Assembly (NCBI GenBank): GCA_016187835.1
Contig: JACPIY010000038.1
Span: 1-33,085, forward strand
Origin: Deltaproteobacteria bacterium
GTDB lineage: Bacteria; Desulfobacterota_D; UBA1144; Nemesobacterales; CSP1-2
DNA length: 33,085 nucleotides
Direction of reading: 5' to 3'
Shown piece by piece: positions 25,001 through 32,932 of this stretch. The notes under the pieces are model-generated. The model had not been told where the DNA came from, searched no databases, and was given only the letters and a program-made list of their open reading frames with translations. Made by a program: the position numbers and the translations under genes. Each line of letters begins with the position of its first letter. The first letter of the stretch is position 1.

Positions 25001-25066
25001 CTAATCTTCGAATACGTCAAACATATCTTCAATCTGACCTTTTTTTGTAACTTGCTCATCAATCAT
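25001..25066 (-). CDS. 21-residue acidic ORF overlapping the upstream stop
   Basis: The ATG overlaps the stop of the zinc-ribbon gene as TAATG and reads MIDEQVTKKGQIEDMFDVFE. Translational coupling could express it. Its length is too small for a family call. Confidence 0.3.
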   Translation of the reverse strand: MIDEQVTKKGQIEDMFDVFED

Positions 25067-25227
25067 TATTTGTAAGAATCTGCATCAAGCACCTCACAGC
25101 ATTGAAACGGAGGAATATCGAGTTCATCAATTCTGTTAAACTCTTCTTTTGTACCTTCGAAAGAAACCTTTCTATGAATATTCCCACACTTAGGACAAAC
25201 GTTCTTGAAAATTAACTTAAGTACCAT
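25066..25227 (-). CDS. Small zinc-ribbon-like protein
   Basis: A 53-residue protein: MVLKLIFKNVCPKCGNIHRK, with a second cysteine pair in PPFQCCEVLD. CPKCG plus CC could bind one zinc ion. AAGGGTGA lies four bases before the ATG. It is the fourth of a leftward run that starts with a cold-shock gene and sigma gene 2. Confidence 0.55.
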   Translation of the reverse strand: MVLKLIFKNVCPKCGNIHRKVSFEGTKEEFNRIDELDIPPFQCCEVLDADSYK

Positions 25228-25301
25228 GTATCACCCTTTACGTGTTTTTAGACTTACGCTTTCTCATCATTGTGTAGGGTTTTTCACATTCTAGCCCTAA
25301 G

Positions 25302-25439
25302 TCAACGAGGGCTTTTATCAACATAAAACTCAAGGCCTCTAAGGCTCTTCATATGAAAGAAAATCCCATTCTCATCTTCATCTACCCGTATAAATCCGTA
25401 TCCATATTTGTCTTGATTCTTGTATATTGCACTAGGCAT
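25302..25439 (-). pseudogene. Degenerate cold-shock-domain gene
   Basis: From an ATG with AAAGGAG eight bases upstream, the product reads KYGYGFIRVDEDENGIFFHM, matching RNP1/RNP2 of a cold-shock domain (GFGFI and FFH). After LRGLEFYVDKSPR it stops at residue 45, where the domain should continue for about 20 residues. Another frame then stays open (LIKALVDLGLECEKPYTM to TAA near 25240), suggesting a frameshift near 25316. The intact cold-shock gene at 27399 is the likely relative. Confidence 0.55.
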
Positions 25440-25469
25440 AATAGCTGCTCCTTTTACATTTGCCTTAGA

Positions 25470-25688
25470 CTACTTATGCCTTCCTGGCTTTAGATGTCCT
25501 GCCCAAGGCGTTCCGTGAACTAAATAGTGGTAGGCTGCATTATACTTCTTTTTATTCTCAGGTGTACCGTTAAGTTCATTATAGCAATCAAGACAAACTA
25601 AATTCCCGTCGGAGTGGATATCACGGAATTCTCCTTTCGAAATTGGTTTCGTACAAAAGCGGCATGTTTCTACTTTCTTATGTTTCAT
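25470..25688 (-). CDS. Small four-cysteine zinc-finger protein
   Basis: A 72-residue basic protein with two CxxC knuckles: Cys9 and Cys12 in TCRFCTKPI, and Cys32 and Cys35 in LVCLDCYNEL. The basic tail GTPWAGHLKPGRHK suggests nucleic-acid or ribosome contact. AAAGGGGG lies four bases before the ATG. It follows sigma gene 2 by 57 bp on the same strand. It ends with TAG. No named family was recognised. Confidence 0.72.
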   Translation of the reverse strand: MKHKKVETCRFCTKPISKGEFRDIHSDGNLVCLDCYNELNGTPENKKKYNAAYHYLVHGTPWAGHLKPGRHK

Positions 25689-25745
25689 TCAACCCCCTTT
25701 GATTCAGTTGCTTCTGCTAAAACAAATCAGACAAATCCTCTTCAT

Positions 25746-26975
25746 TTATTCGAGAAAGCTTTTCAGTACTATTCCTATTCCAGATTTTTCTAATTTTTTA
25801 AGCGCAAGGCTTTGAATCTGCCTTATCCGCTCCCTGGTTACGTTAAAATGTTTTCCCACCACATCAAGTGTATACTCGGTTTCATAGCCAATACCGAATC
25901 TCATTCTGATAATCTCTTCCTCTCTTGAATTAAGAATAGAAAGTGCTTCTTCTACTGTTTTGGAGAGATTTGTGACCGTTATAACTGAATCTGCTTCCAA
26001 AGAATTTTCGTCTGGAATGAATTCTTTGAAAGTAGTAGCTTCTTCCTTAAAAACCGGAGTGTCAAGAGAAGATGCACGATACTTTGATTCCAATATCCAC
26101 TTAACTCCTGCCAGTGAGAGCCCGGTTGTTTCAGCAATCTCTTCGGGTAGAGTATTTCCCCCGTTCTTTTCAGAGAGCATGTTATTTACTTTATGAACTT
26201 TACTTGAATTCTCGAGCACGTACGCTGGCACTCTTATAATTCTTGACTGGTCAGATATAGCTCTCGATAGAGATTGTTTTATCCACCATGAGGCATACGT
26301 AGAAAATTTGTATCCCTTTGTATGATCGAATCTATCTACAGCCCTCATAAGACCTATATTCCCCTCTTGAATCAAATCGAGAATAGGAACCCCCCGGCCA
26401 AGATAGCTTTTTACGAATACCAAGACCAGCCTAAGGTTTGCTTTGATAAATTTTTCTTTGAGTTCTTTTGACTTATGAGAGTATGCACTCATTAGTACAA
26501 TAAGCCTCTTTGCCGATCTCGCTTTGCTCTTTTCTATAAACTGGTTCTGGAGGACCCTTTTTAGAATTGTTTCAGTGTCATTAAGTTGTGAGTTCTCAAG
26601 CTCTTCGTCTACGTTCTTTCCTATAAGCTTCTCTAAAATGATTGTTATATCTCTTGCTCTTGACTCACAGCTTTTTATCTTAGCCGCAACCTCTAGCTCC
26701 TCTCTTGGGGTAAAAATCGGCTCTACGCCTACCTCTTTTATATAAGTCTGGAAGAGCCTCGCATCCTCGCTTATGACCTTTTCTTTTCCTTTCTCCTCTA
26801 AGGAGCTACCGTTTTGAATATCAGAGTCAATTACTGTCGCTCCGTTGTACATACCGAGAAGCTCATCTTCAACATCAATTGCTATGGTCATTCCATCTTC
26901 ATTAGGAATCTCTTCGAGGCTCCATATTGGGTCTTTTTTTAATACATCTTTTGCACTTCTACTTCTTCTCATCAT
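25746..26975 (-). CDS. RpoD/RpoS-type sigma-70 factor, copy 2
   Basis: A 409-residue paralogue of sigma copy 1, also without region 1.1. It has PIFTPREELEVAAKI, then FIKANLRLVLVFVKSYLGRG, ILDLIQEGNIGLMRAVDRF, GYKFSTYASWWIKQSLSRAI with an intact region 2.3, and DQSRIIRVPAYVLENSSKVH. Region 4.2 is TLDVVGKHFNVTRERIRQIQ. AGGA precedes the first of two ATGs at 26975. The CGDIG-family copy 3 ends 35 bp upstream, mirroring copy 1, where the family gene is downstream. The neighbours are cold-shock and zinc-finger genes, so a stress sigma factor is likely. Confidence 0.9.
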   Translation of the reverse strand: MMRRSRSAKDVLKKDPIWSLEEIPNEDGMTIAIDVEDELLGMYNGATVIDSDIQNGSSLEEKGKEKVISEDARLFQTYIKEVGVEPIFTPREELEVAAKIKSCESRARDITIILEKLIGKNVDEELENSQLNDTETILKRVLQNQFIEKSKARSAKRLIVLMSAYSHKSKELKEKFIKANLRLVLVFVKSYLGRGVPILDLIQEGNIGLMRAVDRFDHTKGYKFSTYASWWIKQSLSRAISDQSRIIRVPAYVLENSSKVHKVNNMLSEKNGGNTLPEEIAETTGLSLAGVKWILESKYRASSLDTPVFKEEATTFKEFIPDENSLEADSVITVTNLSKTVEEALSILNSREEEIIRMRFGIGYETEYTLDVVGKHFNVTRERIRQIQSLALKKLEKSGIGIVLKSFLE

Positions 26976-27010
26976 CTTTATTCCTGGTTGACTTTGAATT
27001 TTGTTTAATT

Positions 27011-27277
27011 CTAAAGTTCAAAATCCTCGAAATACGCTTTCATATCTCTCATATAGGACTGAGGGTCGTTCTGCCAACTCATAAGGATGTTAAATACTGT
27101 TTTAAGTTTTGTCCTCACTAAGGGCGAATCGAACTCCCAATCGAAGTTACACCAGACTGGGAAATATATCTTTGAAAAAATCATGGGGTTAAAATCCCCT
27201 ATGTCTCCGCACATAAAAAGTGAACTCCTTATATTCTCCCACTCTATCTTGGCCACTTCGAGTGCCTTGTCTATCAT
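27011..27277 (-). CDS. CGDIG-family protein, copy 3, internally deleted
   Basis: An 88-residue protein: MIDKALEVAKIEWENIRSSL, then CGDIGDFNP, then directly IFSKIYFPV, DSPLVRTKLKTVFNILMSWQ and DMKAYFEDFEL. Both ends align with the 191-residue copy at 17024, but about 85 middle residues are missing in frame. The short product may still be functional because the frame is kept. GGCGGGGTAA lies ahead of the ATG. It precedes sigma gene 2 by 35 bp in one likely operon. Confidence 0.72.
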   Translation of the reverse strand: MIDKALEVAKIEWENIRSSLFMCGDIGDFNPMIFSKIYFPVWCNFDWEFDSPLVRTKLKTVFNILMSWQNDPQSYMRDMKAYFEDFEL

Positions 27278-27398
27278 TTACCCCGCCTTCCCGCACAATT
27301 TTCAGTTCTGAGTTAGTCTTTTCCTGGAAAGGAATTGGTAAACACTTCTGAGAAACAAAAGGAAAATAGAAATGGATTCTTCTACATACTATGAGTAA

Positions 27399-27614
27399 CT
27401 AAACATTTAAACGCACGTGCACAGCACGAAGTCTCTTATCTTGAGGGTCCTTCGTGCTTCTCTCAACATCAAACTCTACGGACTGACCTTCTATTAAGGA
27501 TGCAAAGCTTGAACTGTCAACAGCTGTTCGATGGAAAAACATCACTCTTCCCTCCTCGGCTCTAATAAACCCGAATCCTCTTTCCTTAATCAATCTCTTT
27601 ATCGTTCCTTTCAT
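27399..27614 (-). CDS. Cold-shock protein
   Basis: A 71-residue single cold-shock domain, an RNA/ssDNA chaperone: MKGTIKRLIKERGFGFIRAE with RNP1, RVMFFHRTAV with RNP2, and FDVERSTKDPQDKRLRAVHV. Typical FFH and GFGFI motifs are present. GAGGTGA lies six bases before the ATG. It could begin the leftward run containing CGDIG-family copy 3 and sigma gene 2, 121 bp downstream, which would make that unit cold- or stress-linked. Confidence 0.88.
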   Translation of the reverse strand: MKGTIKRLIKERGFGFIRAEEGRVMFFHRTAVDSSSFASLIEGQSVEFDVERSTKDPQDKRLRAVHVRLNV

Positions 27615-28133
27615 GGGTTCACCTCATCGTGGAGCTGCTATACCAGAGAGCCGCCATTTAAACACACTTCACCTATATATCGTTTCTTCCCCCTTGCTTA
27701 CTTCCCAAGAAGCGATACTTTTTTATCTAGATATTTCTTTAAAATAGAAATGGTAAATCATCTACCCCTCTAAAGCCCACGCCATTAACTATATTAATTG
27801 TAATAGATTATGCTCATTTTATCAATCTTTCGTTTTACGGATAAACCCATTTAATACCGCGTTTTACTGTACTTATGCTTTTATCAAGAAATGTAAAAAT
27901 AACGCCCACGAAACTCTAGGGCTGCCTAGATTGCAAGAGTATATCTAATTGGTGTAGTGTAAGCTCGGGCATCTTGAGGATTTCAAGCCAATCAATAGTT
28001 CGGAAATTGTTGGCGGATATTCATAGAGTTATTTTTTCACCCACATTTCCCCACCTATTTTGTCCTTTTTAAATAGTTATACTGCATGCATGAGAATAAA
28101 TTAACAACAATATACCTCGATAACATCACAGTC
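27615..28133. other. Gene-free AT-rich region between the cold-shock gene and a recombinase remnant
   Basis: No tRNA, gene or strong repeat was found. The right part flanks the broken recombinase and may be remnant mobile DNA. Confidence 0.4.
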
Positions 28134-28770
28134 TTAGAAAGTCTTTTCAAAAAGACGCGTCCTTTCTGAATACATATCAGGAGATTCTTTGGAAAAATAT
28201 TCAAAGAGTTTGCTAAATAGCGTTTCCAAAGTTCGAGGTACGTCCCGATACGGGTCACCGTTCGAATTTTCTGGCCGTTTTTCGGCCAGTGTAAACGAAT
28301 AATCCAGCTCTATTATTACTTTTTTCCCTTCTACGGTTAGGTTCGAGGTTGTGATTTTAACCAGCTCTCTTTTTTGAGAGGGATTCCCCATTTTATAGCT
28401 TAAATACGCATTATTTGCCAGTTCGAGGTATTTCTCGATCCTCTCTATAACCTTGTGCTCTGTTCTATCCAGTTTCACCAGGTTTTCTTTTACATCCTTC
28501 TCTTCAAGGATAAGAGTGTTCTTTTTATCGAGGTAAGTCTCTTTTTCTAATATGCCATCTATATACGCATCGGTTAGTTTTAATAGCCGATCCTTCAAGT
28601 GTTCCAGTCGCAACCGAAGCGACCTAGTGTGAGTCTCCCTGTATTGAATGACATTCTGAGAAGAGTCTTTAATCTTTTGTCTGAGATATTCCGTTTCCTC
28701 GTGTGAAAAACAGATTTTTTTTGAGCTTTTCCAATAGCTCGTTTTCTATAAAGTCCTCTCCTATTGTCTT
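28134..28770 (-). pseudogene. Serine recombinase, C-terminal fragment with a frameshift
   Basis: The main frame reads LRLRLEHLKDRLLKLTDAYI, DGILEKETYLDKKNTLILEE, ANNAYLSYKMGNPSQKRELV and KITTSNLTVEGKKVIIELDY, the coiled coil and tail of zinc-ribbon serine recombinases. Upstream, EDFIENELLEKLKK continues in another frame; the join is an 8-base homopolymer (T in the + strand, 28715-28722). The catalytic and zinc-ribbon domains are missing. It belongs to a different subgroup from the remnant at 13342, and the two face each other. Confidence 0.82.
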
Positions 28771-29331
28771 TTGGGGAAAGCCTTTGGTATGGAATCCTGG
28801 CCGTAAATGGCTAATAAGCCAAATAACGGTGAAGGAAGAAGAATTGAAAGAGAAGGATTTTAACCAGAGAGGTATATAACCAAAATTCAGAACGTCTTGT
28901 GTCCTACTCTCAGGACCGAAGGTGTTCCTAATACTAAAATACTCCAAAAGTACTATTGCCCTAATCATTAGATGCTATGAAAATTACAAATAACTACCCC
29001 TTATAACATGCCTGCTTCCTAAAACCATGAGAATGATGGCCGGGTGGCTCTTAGCTTCTCGCGCCTCCATTGAGAGCGCCCCGGCGGAGCGGGCTCAATT
29101 GGACAGAACCAAAAAACGCCTCCCCGGGATAACTAATTTGCTTTTTCTTGCCTTTGCGCAAAGCATTCGTAGTGAAGAGAATCTGGGTTTCTCACTGATA
29201 CTGCAACTCTGATTTACTCGACAAAGTCAGCAATCGTTAAAGAACTAAAAGTGTCCAAGCCAGCAGCCTGAGAGTGCATCCCTCTTTTCGGGTTCCAAAG
29301 TGCGTGAATTCTTTTCATAGATTTAGTGGAT
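28771..29331. other. Non-coding remnant DNA left of the insertion sequence, with a GC-rich patch
   Basis: Bases 29030-29130 are much more GC-rich than either side and encode no intact product. The stretch up to 29331 carries the left copy of the target-site duplication (TTAGTGGAT at 29323-29331). Confidence 0.45.
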
Positions 29332-29417
29332 CAATACTGTCCGGTTAAAGTAGGAGTAATTGTAAATCTGGCTCTCTGGCTTTATAGCAAGTGTAGTGAG
29401 TACAACTAAGCGGGTCA

Positions 29418-29451
29418 ACCCCATGAGATAGTAAAACTTATCTCACGGGGT
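29418..29451. repeat. 34-bp hairpin repeat, left copy, at the transposase 3' end
   Basis: ACCCCATGAGATAG opens the unit and CTTATCTCACGGGGT closes it, so it folds on itself around a short A-rich loop. It matches the right copy (30506-30539, opposite orientation) at 33 of 34 positions. The transposase stop codon lies inside it. Confidence 0.75.
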
Positions 29452-30580
29452 CAATAAGACTAATCCTCTCAAACACGGTTTCTTTTAACATGATGGCAAA
29501 CTCAGTCAAAGTATAAGAGTACTTTGTCTGATATTTAATATAAGAAAGCAAAAGATAATAGCACATCGCTACCCATATCTGAGTCAATACTGCATTTTTA
29601 GAGATACCAAGAAAGGATTTTATTTTGAGGTTCTGTTTAATCCACCTAAAGAACTCTTCTATCTTCCACCGGGCCTTGAATATCTGGGTAATGGTATAGG
29701 CGGAGAGAACAAAATTATTGGTTAGAAACACCAGTGTTTTGTTAGTCTCGGTGTCATGAAAGCCAACTAGTCTTAACTTCTCAGGATAGTATCTACTCTG
29801 ATAATACCCCTTAAGCTTAATTGTATAATCTAAAGAGTAGACCTTTTTTCTTATTCACCTCATGCTGTCCGATAATCTCATAATTAATATTCTTCTTTGC
29901 TCTGGTGACAAAATATACCCCTGATTTACTCAGTGAATTCAACCACTTATAGTCTATATATGCCCTGTCCACAGACACTATGCTGTCCGCCATAAGGGGT
30001 AAATCTAACTCTTTTGCTACCTTAACATCATGCTTCCTCCCCTCGGTTATGACCATAAACGTAGGTATACATCCACTGTGGTCATATAAATTGTGTATCT
30101 TTAACGCTCCCTTCCTCTTCCTAAACCTTGCCCAGGGATAAAGACTCAAACATAACTCCACTACTGTCGCATCTAGTGTGTATAAGGGATTATTAAATCT
30201 GAATTTATGCTTTGGAGTTATATCCTTGCACCGGCCCAGTATCCTGTAGAACAACTCCTCATATACCCTCCAATCCCTCTGCTTATTGGCATCGGATAGT
30301 GTTGACCTCTTTATATCCTTAAGCCCTAGGTGATACCATTTGTTGCTCTGGGTTCTAAGGGAGGTCTCTATGTCTCTGAGGCTGTCTTTTCCCCTTATCT
30401 GTGCATAGAGAAGGGATATAAACTGCTGCCAGCAGCTAAAATACTTCACATACCGGTCTGATTGGTATTTGCTTACTATGACTTCAAATTGATGTCTAGG
30501 AATTTACCCCGTGAGATAAGTTTTTCTATCTCATGGGGTAAATGTAATACCTGATTGAAGATTGTGTTATAATGGGACAT
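29438..30580 (-). pseudogene. IS4-family DDE transposase, frameshifted
   Basis: The gene starts at an ATG at 30580, with AAAGGAG upstream, and reads MSHYNTIFNQVLHL. It is then thrown out of frame at a 34-bp hairpin (30506-30539). The frame resumes as RHQFEVIVSKYQSDRYVKYF, then CWQQFISLLYAQIRGKDSLR, TLDATVVELCLSLYPWARF with the first DDE aspartate, and MADSIVSVDRAYIDYKWL. A second shift occurs at an A6 run near 29844, after which DYTIKLKGYYQSRYYPEKLR, ARWKIEEFFRWIKQNLKIKS and ISLIDPVR follow. The DDE region includes ARWKIEEFFRWIKQ. Two frameshifts make it non-functional. Confidence 0.85.
30506..30539. repeat. 34-bp hairpin repeat, right copy, inside the transposase 5' end
   Basis: ACCCCGTGAGATAAG opens the unit and CTATCTCATGGGGT closes it. 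It lies between the LHL and PRHQFE codons where the IS4 family normally reads LIPRHEFE without interruption, and shifts the frame, so it looks inserted. Confidence 0.75.
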
Positions 30581-30680
30581 GGCTTGAATCTCCTTTGTTA
30601 ATTGGGCTAAAGGTGATTATTCTCTATCACCTCTTAGGAGTATTCAAGCCTCTTCATAATTTTTTTACCGGTCACTACTG

Positions 30681-30967
30681 TTAGTGGATAGATATTAAAC
30701 TTTTGCCCTTATGACATCTTTAGAATTAGAATTTGTGGAATGTAGCGTAAGTTAAAGCTCGATTTCCACTCAGTTTCAAAAACAAAATAACAGAAGCCAA
30801 ATCGGCTGTTTTGTAGGATCTTAATGGAAGCATATTGCCTGAATAATTAATTACTAAAAGACTTTTGTAGGCTTTATTATAAAAGTATATTCAATACTCT
30901 CTGTCCAAATTCCCGACTCTTGTAACTTTAAAAATCTTCATAATGGCTCCATAAGAAAGTCTATAAA
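30681..30967. other. Gene-free region right of the insertion sequence
   Basis: It begins with the right target-duplication copy (30681-30689). No gene was seen. Confidence 0.45.
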
Positions 30968-30996
30968 TTGACCGTACTTTTTCTTTTTGCTAATAT
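30968..30996 (+). promoter_or_regulatory. Promoter predicting a leaderless DUF5678 mRNA
   Basis: TTGACC at 30968-30973 and TAATAT at 30991-30996 are exactly 17 bp apart. The usual start, 6-7 bases beyond the -10 box, falls on the A of the ATG at 31003, and no ribosome binding site is present. Confidence 0.65.
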
Positions 30997-31002
30997 GATT
31001 CT

Positions 31003-31197
31003 ATGACAATAGATTTCACAAATATTTGCCAAAAATATCCAGGACTTTGGGTGGCGCTTCAAGACGATGAAAAAACTGTCTTGGCAAGCGGCAAAACAGT
31101 ACAAGAAGTCATGAAGAAAGCCCAGCAAAAAGGGTTCAATGAGCCCATCCTTTTTCGTGTACCTACAGAGGTCATCCCTTATGTAGGCAGTTTCTAG
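31003..31197 (+). CDS. DUF5678 family protein
   Basis: A 64-residue protein: FTNICQKYPGLWVALQDDEK, VLASGKTVQEVMKKAQQKGF and EPILFRVPTEVIPYVGSF. This fits DUF5678, small proteins with YPGxWVA and GKTxxEVxxKAxxKG; they often sit beside mobile or toxin-antitoxin genes and their role is unknown. The start is supported by the promoter and the homology start rather than by a ribosome binding site. A broken Phd/YefM antitoxin lies about 460 bp downstream. Confidence 0.85.
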   Translation: MTIDFTNICQKYPGLWVALQDDEKTVLASGKTVQEVMKKAQQKGFNEPILFRVPTEVIPYVGSF

Positions 31198-31659
31198 CCT
31201 CTTATGCATGAAATTTGAATACCTCAAATTACAGCTACCAGAACGATCGGAATTTTTCGGCACTGCTCTTTTTAAACCGATAATCCCCATTAAAGTTCTG
31301 GCTGGGAGTGCTTCGCTTCGTCATGCCGTTGCTCTTTCAGGACGCCGTCCATGCGCTCTGCGATCTTTCCGCGCGCATTGATCACGAACTGCTTCAGATT
31401 CTTGAAGCAGCCAAATAATGTGGTGCTGGGTTTCCGACTGCCGCCCAGTCCGGACAACGTTGTGGTCTCCAACCCGACCGTCTCCGGCGGCTGATGCCCA
31501 GGCTGTTAAACGCCAATAAGCATCCTTTACGCCAAAACTAATCTATCCCAGTTGCCCGATGTTTCGTCCTGACTTCAGGAGAAGAAGGGGAAATCTATTT
31601 CCCTCAACTCTAAATTTGATACAACAACGATTGCGAGAAGAAGAAATCTTTTACCAACC
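31198..31659. other. Gene-poor region with a GC-rich patch
   Basis: Bases about 31290-31500 are GC-rich. The minus strand has a 60-residue frame (31290-31472, TTG start) ending DGVLKEQRHDEAKHSQPEL that I cannot assign. It may be a fragment of acquired DNA. Confidence 0.4.
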
Positions 31660-31874
31660 ATGAGAAAAACTTCTGCACAAAAGGGAAAGCAGAATATCGT
31701 AAAGTGGGTTTCGGTTACGGTCGGAGAAAATACTTTGGGCAAATCAAACATAAAGTTTCTCTCCAAGGTAGTCAATATATTATTAAACGATATGGAAACC
31801 CAATAGCTGCTTTCATTCCTTTTTGGAGGTTTAAAAAATTTGTAAGAATTGATGCAATAATATTTCGAAAGTGA
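31660..31874 (+). pseudogene. Phd/YefM-type antitoxin, frameshifted
   Basis: One frame gives MRKTSAQKGKQNIVKWVSVT; the next frame continues RRKYFGQIKHKVSLQGSQYI, IKRYGNPIAAFIPFWRFKKF and stops at TGA 31872-31874. Joined near 31730, they fit the Phd/YefM fold: SVTEARxxFxxxLxxV, then the YIIxRYGxPVAxxxP signature. A single indel in the loop separates the halves. No toxin gene is seen beside it. The 132-residue minus-strand frame covering it is a shadow. Confidence 0.65.
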
Positions 31875-32302
31875 TACGCTAGCTATTTGAAGAGGTTTGG
31901 AACTGTTGAGGTAAGGGTTACCTTTTGTCACATTTCTCAACCTTTTCCATTTGATTTCGATGACTATCATCAAAACTGAGGAAGAGAGAAGAATGAAAGA
32001 AGAGGAGAGCGTAAAGTCTTAAGCAGCCGCAATGAAGAATGCTTGTTTTTCATTGTCAATGTTGTTATTTGCCTGAGTTAAGGCATATATTTCTCGTATT
32101 CAATAGATAATTTGGTGCCAAATTCGTCTTACTTGCGCAACATTTTGTGATGCCGCCCTACCTTGTTTAAAACTACAACTCGTCTAAAATACAGGGTTTT
32201 TTTTAATACTTACTAAATTACAAATGTATCTACAATAATACTTTGATGTTACATTTCATTCAGTGTAAAGCAACCACAATCCTATGAACAAAAAGAGGAT
32301 AC
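31875..32302. other. Gene-free region upstream of the integrase
   Basis: AT-rich, with no supported gene. It holds the integrase 5' region; AAAGAGGA lies three bases before the ATG at 32303. Confidence 0.45.
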
Positions 32303-32896
32303 ATGGCAAGAAACAGAAACCTGATCCCAAAAGGCAAACTTGAAATGTTAAGCTGGACAAGTGAGAAACTTTCGCCTTTGACAAAAGACGAAGTGCGCCG
32401 GGTCCTGAAAGAAGTAGAAGTCCGCCCCTTAGACCACCTTCTCATAAACTTCCTCTAGTAGACCGGAGCAAGGGTAAGCGAAGCACTTGCGGTGAGAGTA
32501 TCGGACATAGACTTCTACTCCAAAGTCGTCCGAATGCTAAGCCTCAAGAAGAAAAGTCCTCAAGTAAAAACTATTCCTCTTCAAGGAGAGCTGCTAGGCC
32601 AGATAGGAGCTTATGTTGGACAGGAAGGGTTGAAGAAGGAAAGTAGAATATTTTCTACCACCCGTCAGCACGCACACAGGATTGTAAGAGATGCATGCCT
32701 TAGAGCGGGAATTGAAAGGAAAAGAGCTCATCCTCATGTTCTCAGGCATTCATTTGCTGTAAATGCAATGCTGCAACGTGTACCCCTTCCATTCCTCCTG
32801 AAATGGCTGGGACATTCGGATATTAAGAACACAATGGTGTATTTACGAATCCTGAGCAAGGATACGAGGGATTTTTATGATAGACTGGAGTTTTGA
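32303..32896 (+). pseudogene. Tyrosine recombinase (XerC/integrase-like) with tandem in-frame TAG codons
   Basis: From the ATG at 32303 (AAAGAGGA upstream) one frame runs to TGA at 32896, broken only by TAGTAG at 32456-32461. Context is LLINFL-stop-stop-TGARVSEALA, where the family has LYxTGARVSEAL. All catalytic residues are otherwise present: Arg in GARVSE, Lys in LKKKSPQ, HVLRHSF, LGHSD and the Tyr in MVYLRIL. The N-terminal core-binding domain is short (about 45 residues before the break), so the intact protein would be about 197 residues, like the small integrases of ICEs and chromosomal islands. Downstream Met at 32492 lacks the catalytic Arg. Confidence 0.8.
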
Positions 32897-32932
32897 GCGT
32901 ATAAAAATTTAGAACACTCTTAGATGGTCGGA

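Larger units (their letters stand above)
29332..30680 (-). mobile_element. IS4-family insertion sequence with terminal repeats and a 9-bp target duplication
   Basis: The ends are CAATACTGTCCGGTTAAAG (29332-29350) and, on the opposite strand, CAGTAGTGACCGGTAAAAA (30680-30662), imperfect inverted repeats. TTAGTGGAT flanks both sides exactly (29323-29331 and 30681-30689) as a target-site duplication. The length of 1349 bp and the transposase fit the DUF4372-type IS4 group. The transposase is broken, so the copy is inactive, but the preserved duplication implies recent insertion. Confidence 0.85.

Noticed and set aside
29840-29850. Programmed -1 frameshift at the A6G run of the transposase
   Set aside because: The downstream frame is +1 relative to the upstream one and the phase is AAA AAA G, not the A AAA AAG of a -1 slippery site. 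A homopolymer indel explains it better.
31575-31973. 132-residue minus-strand ORF
   Set aside because: The plus strand here reads as a Phd/YefM antitoxin; the minus frame has no recognisable features.
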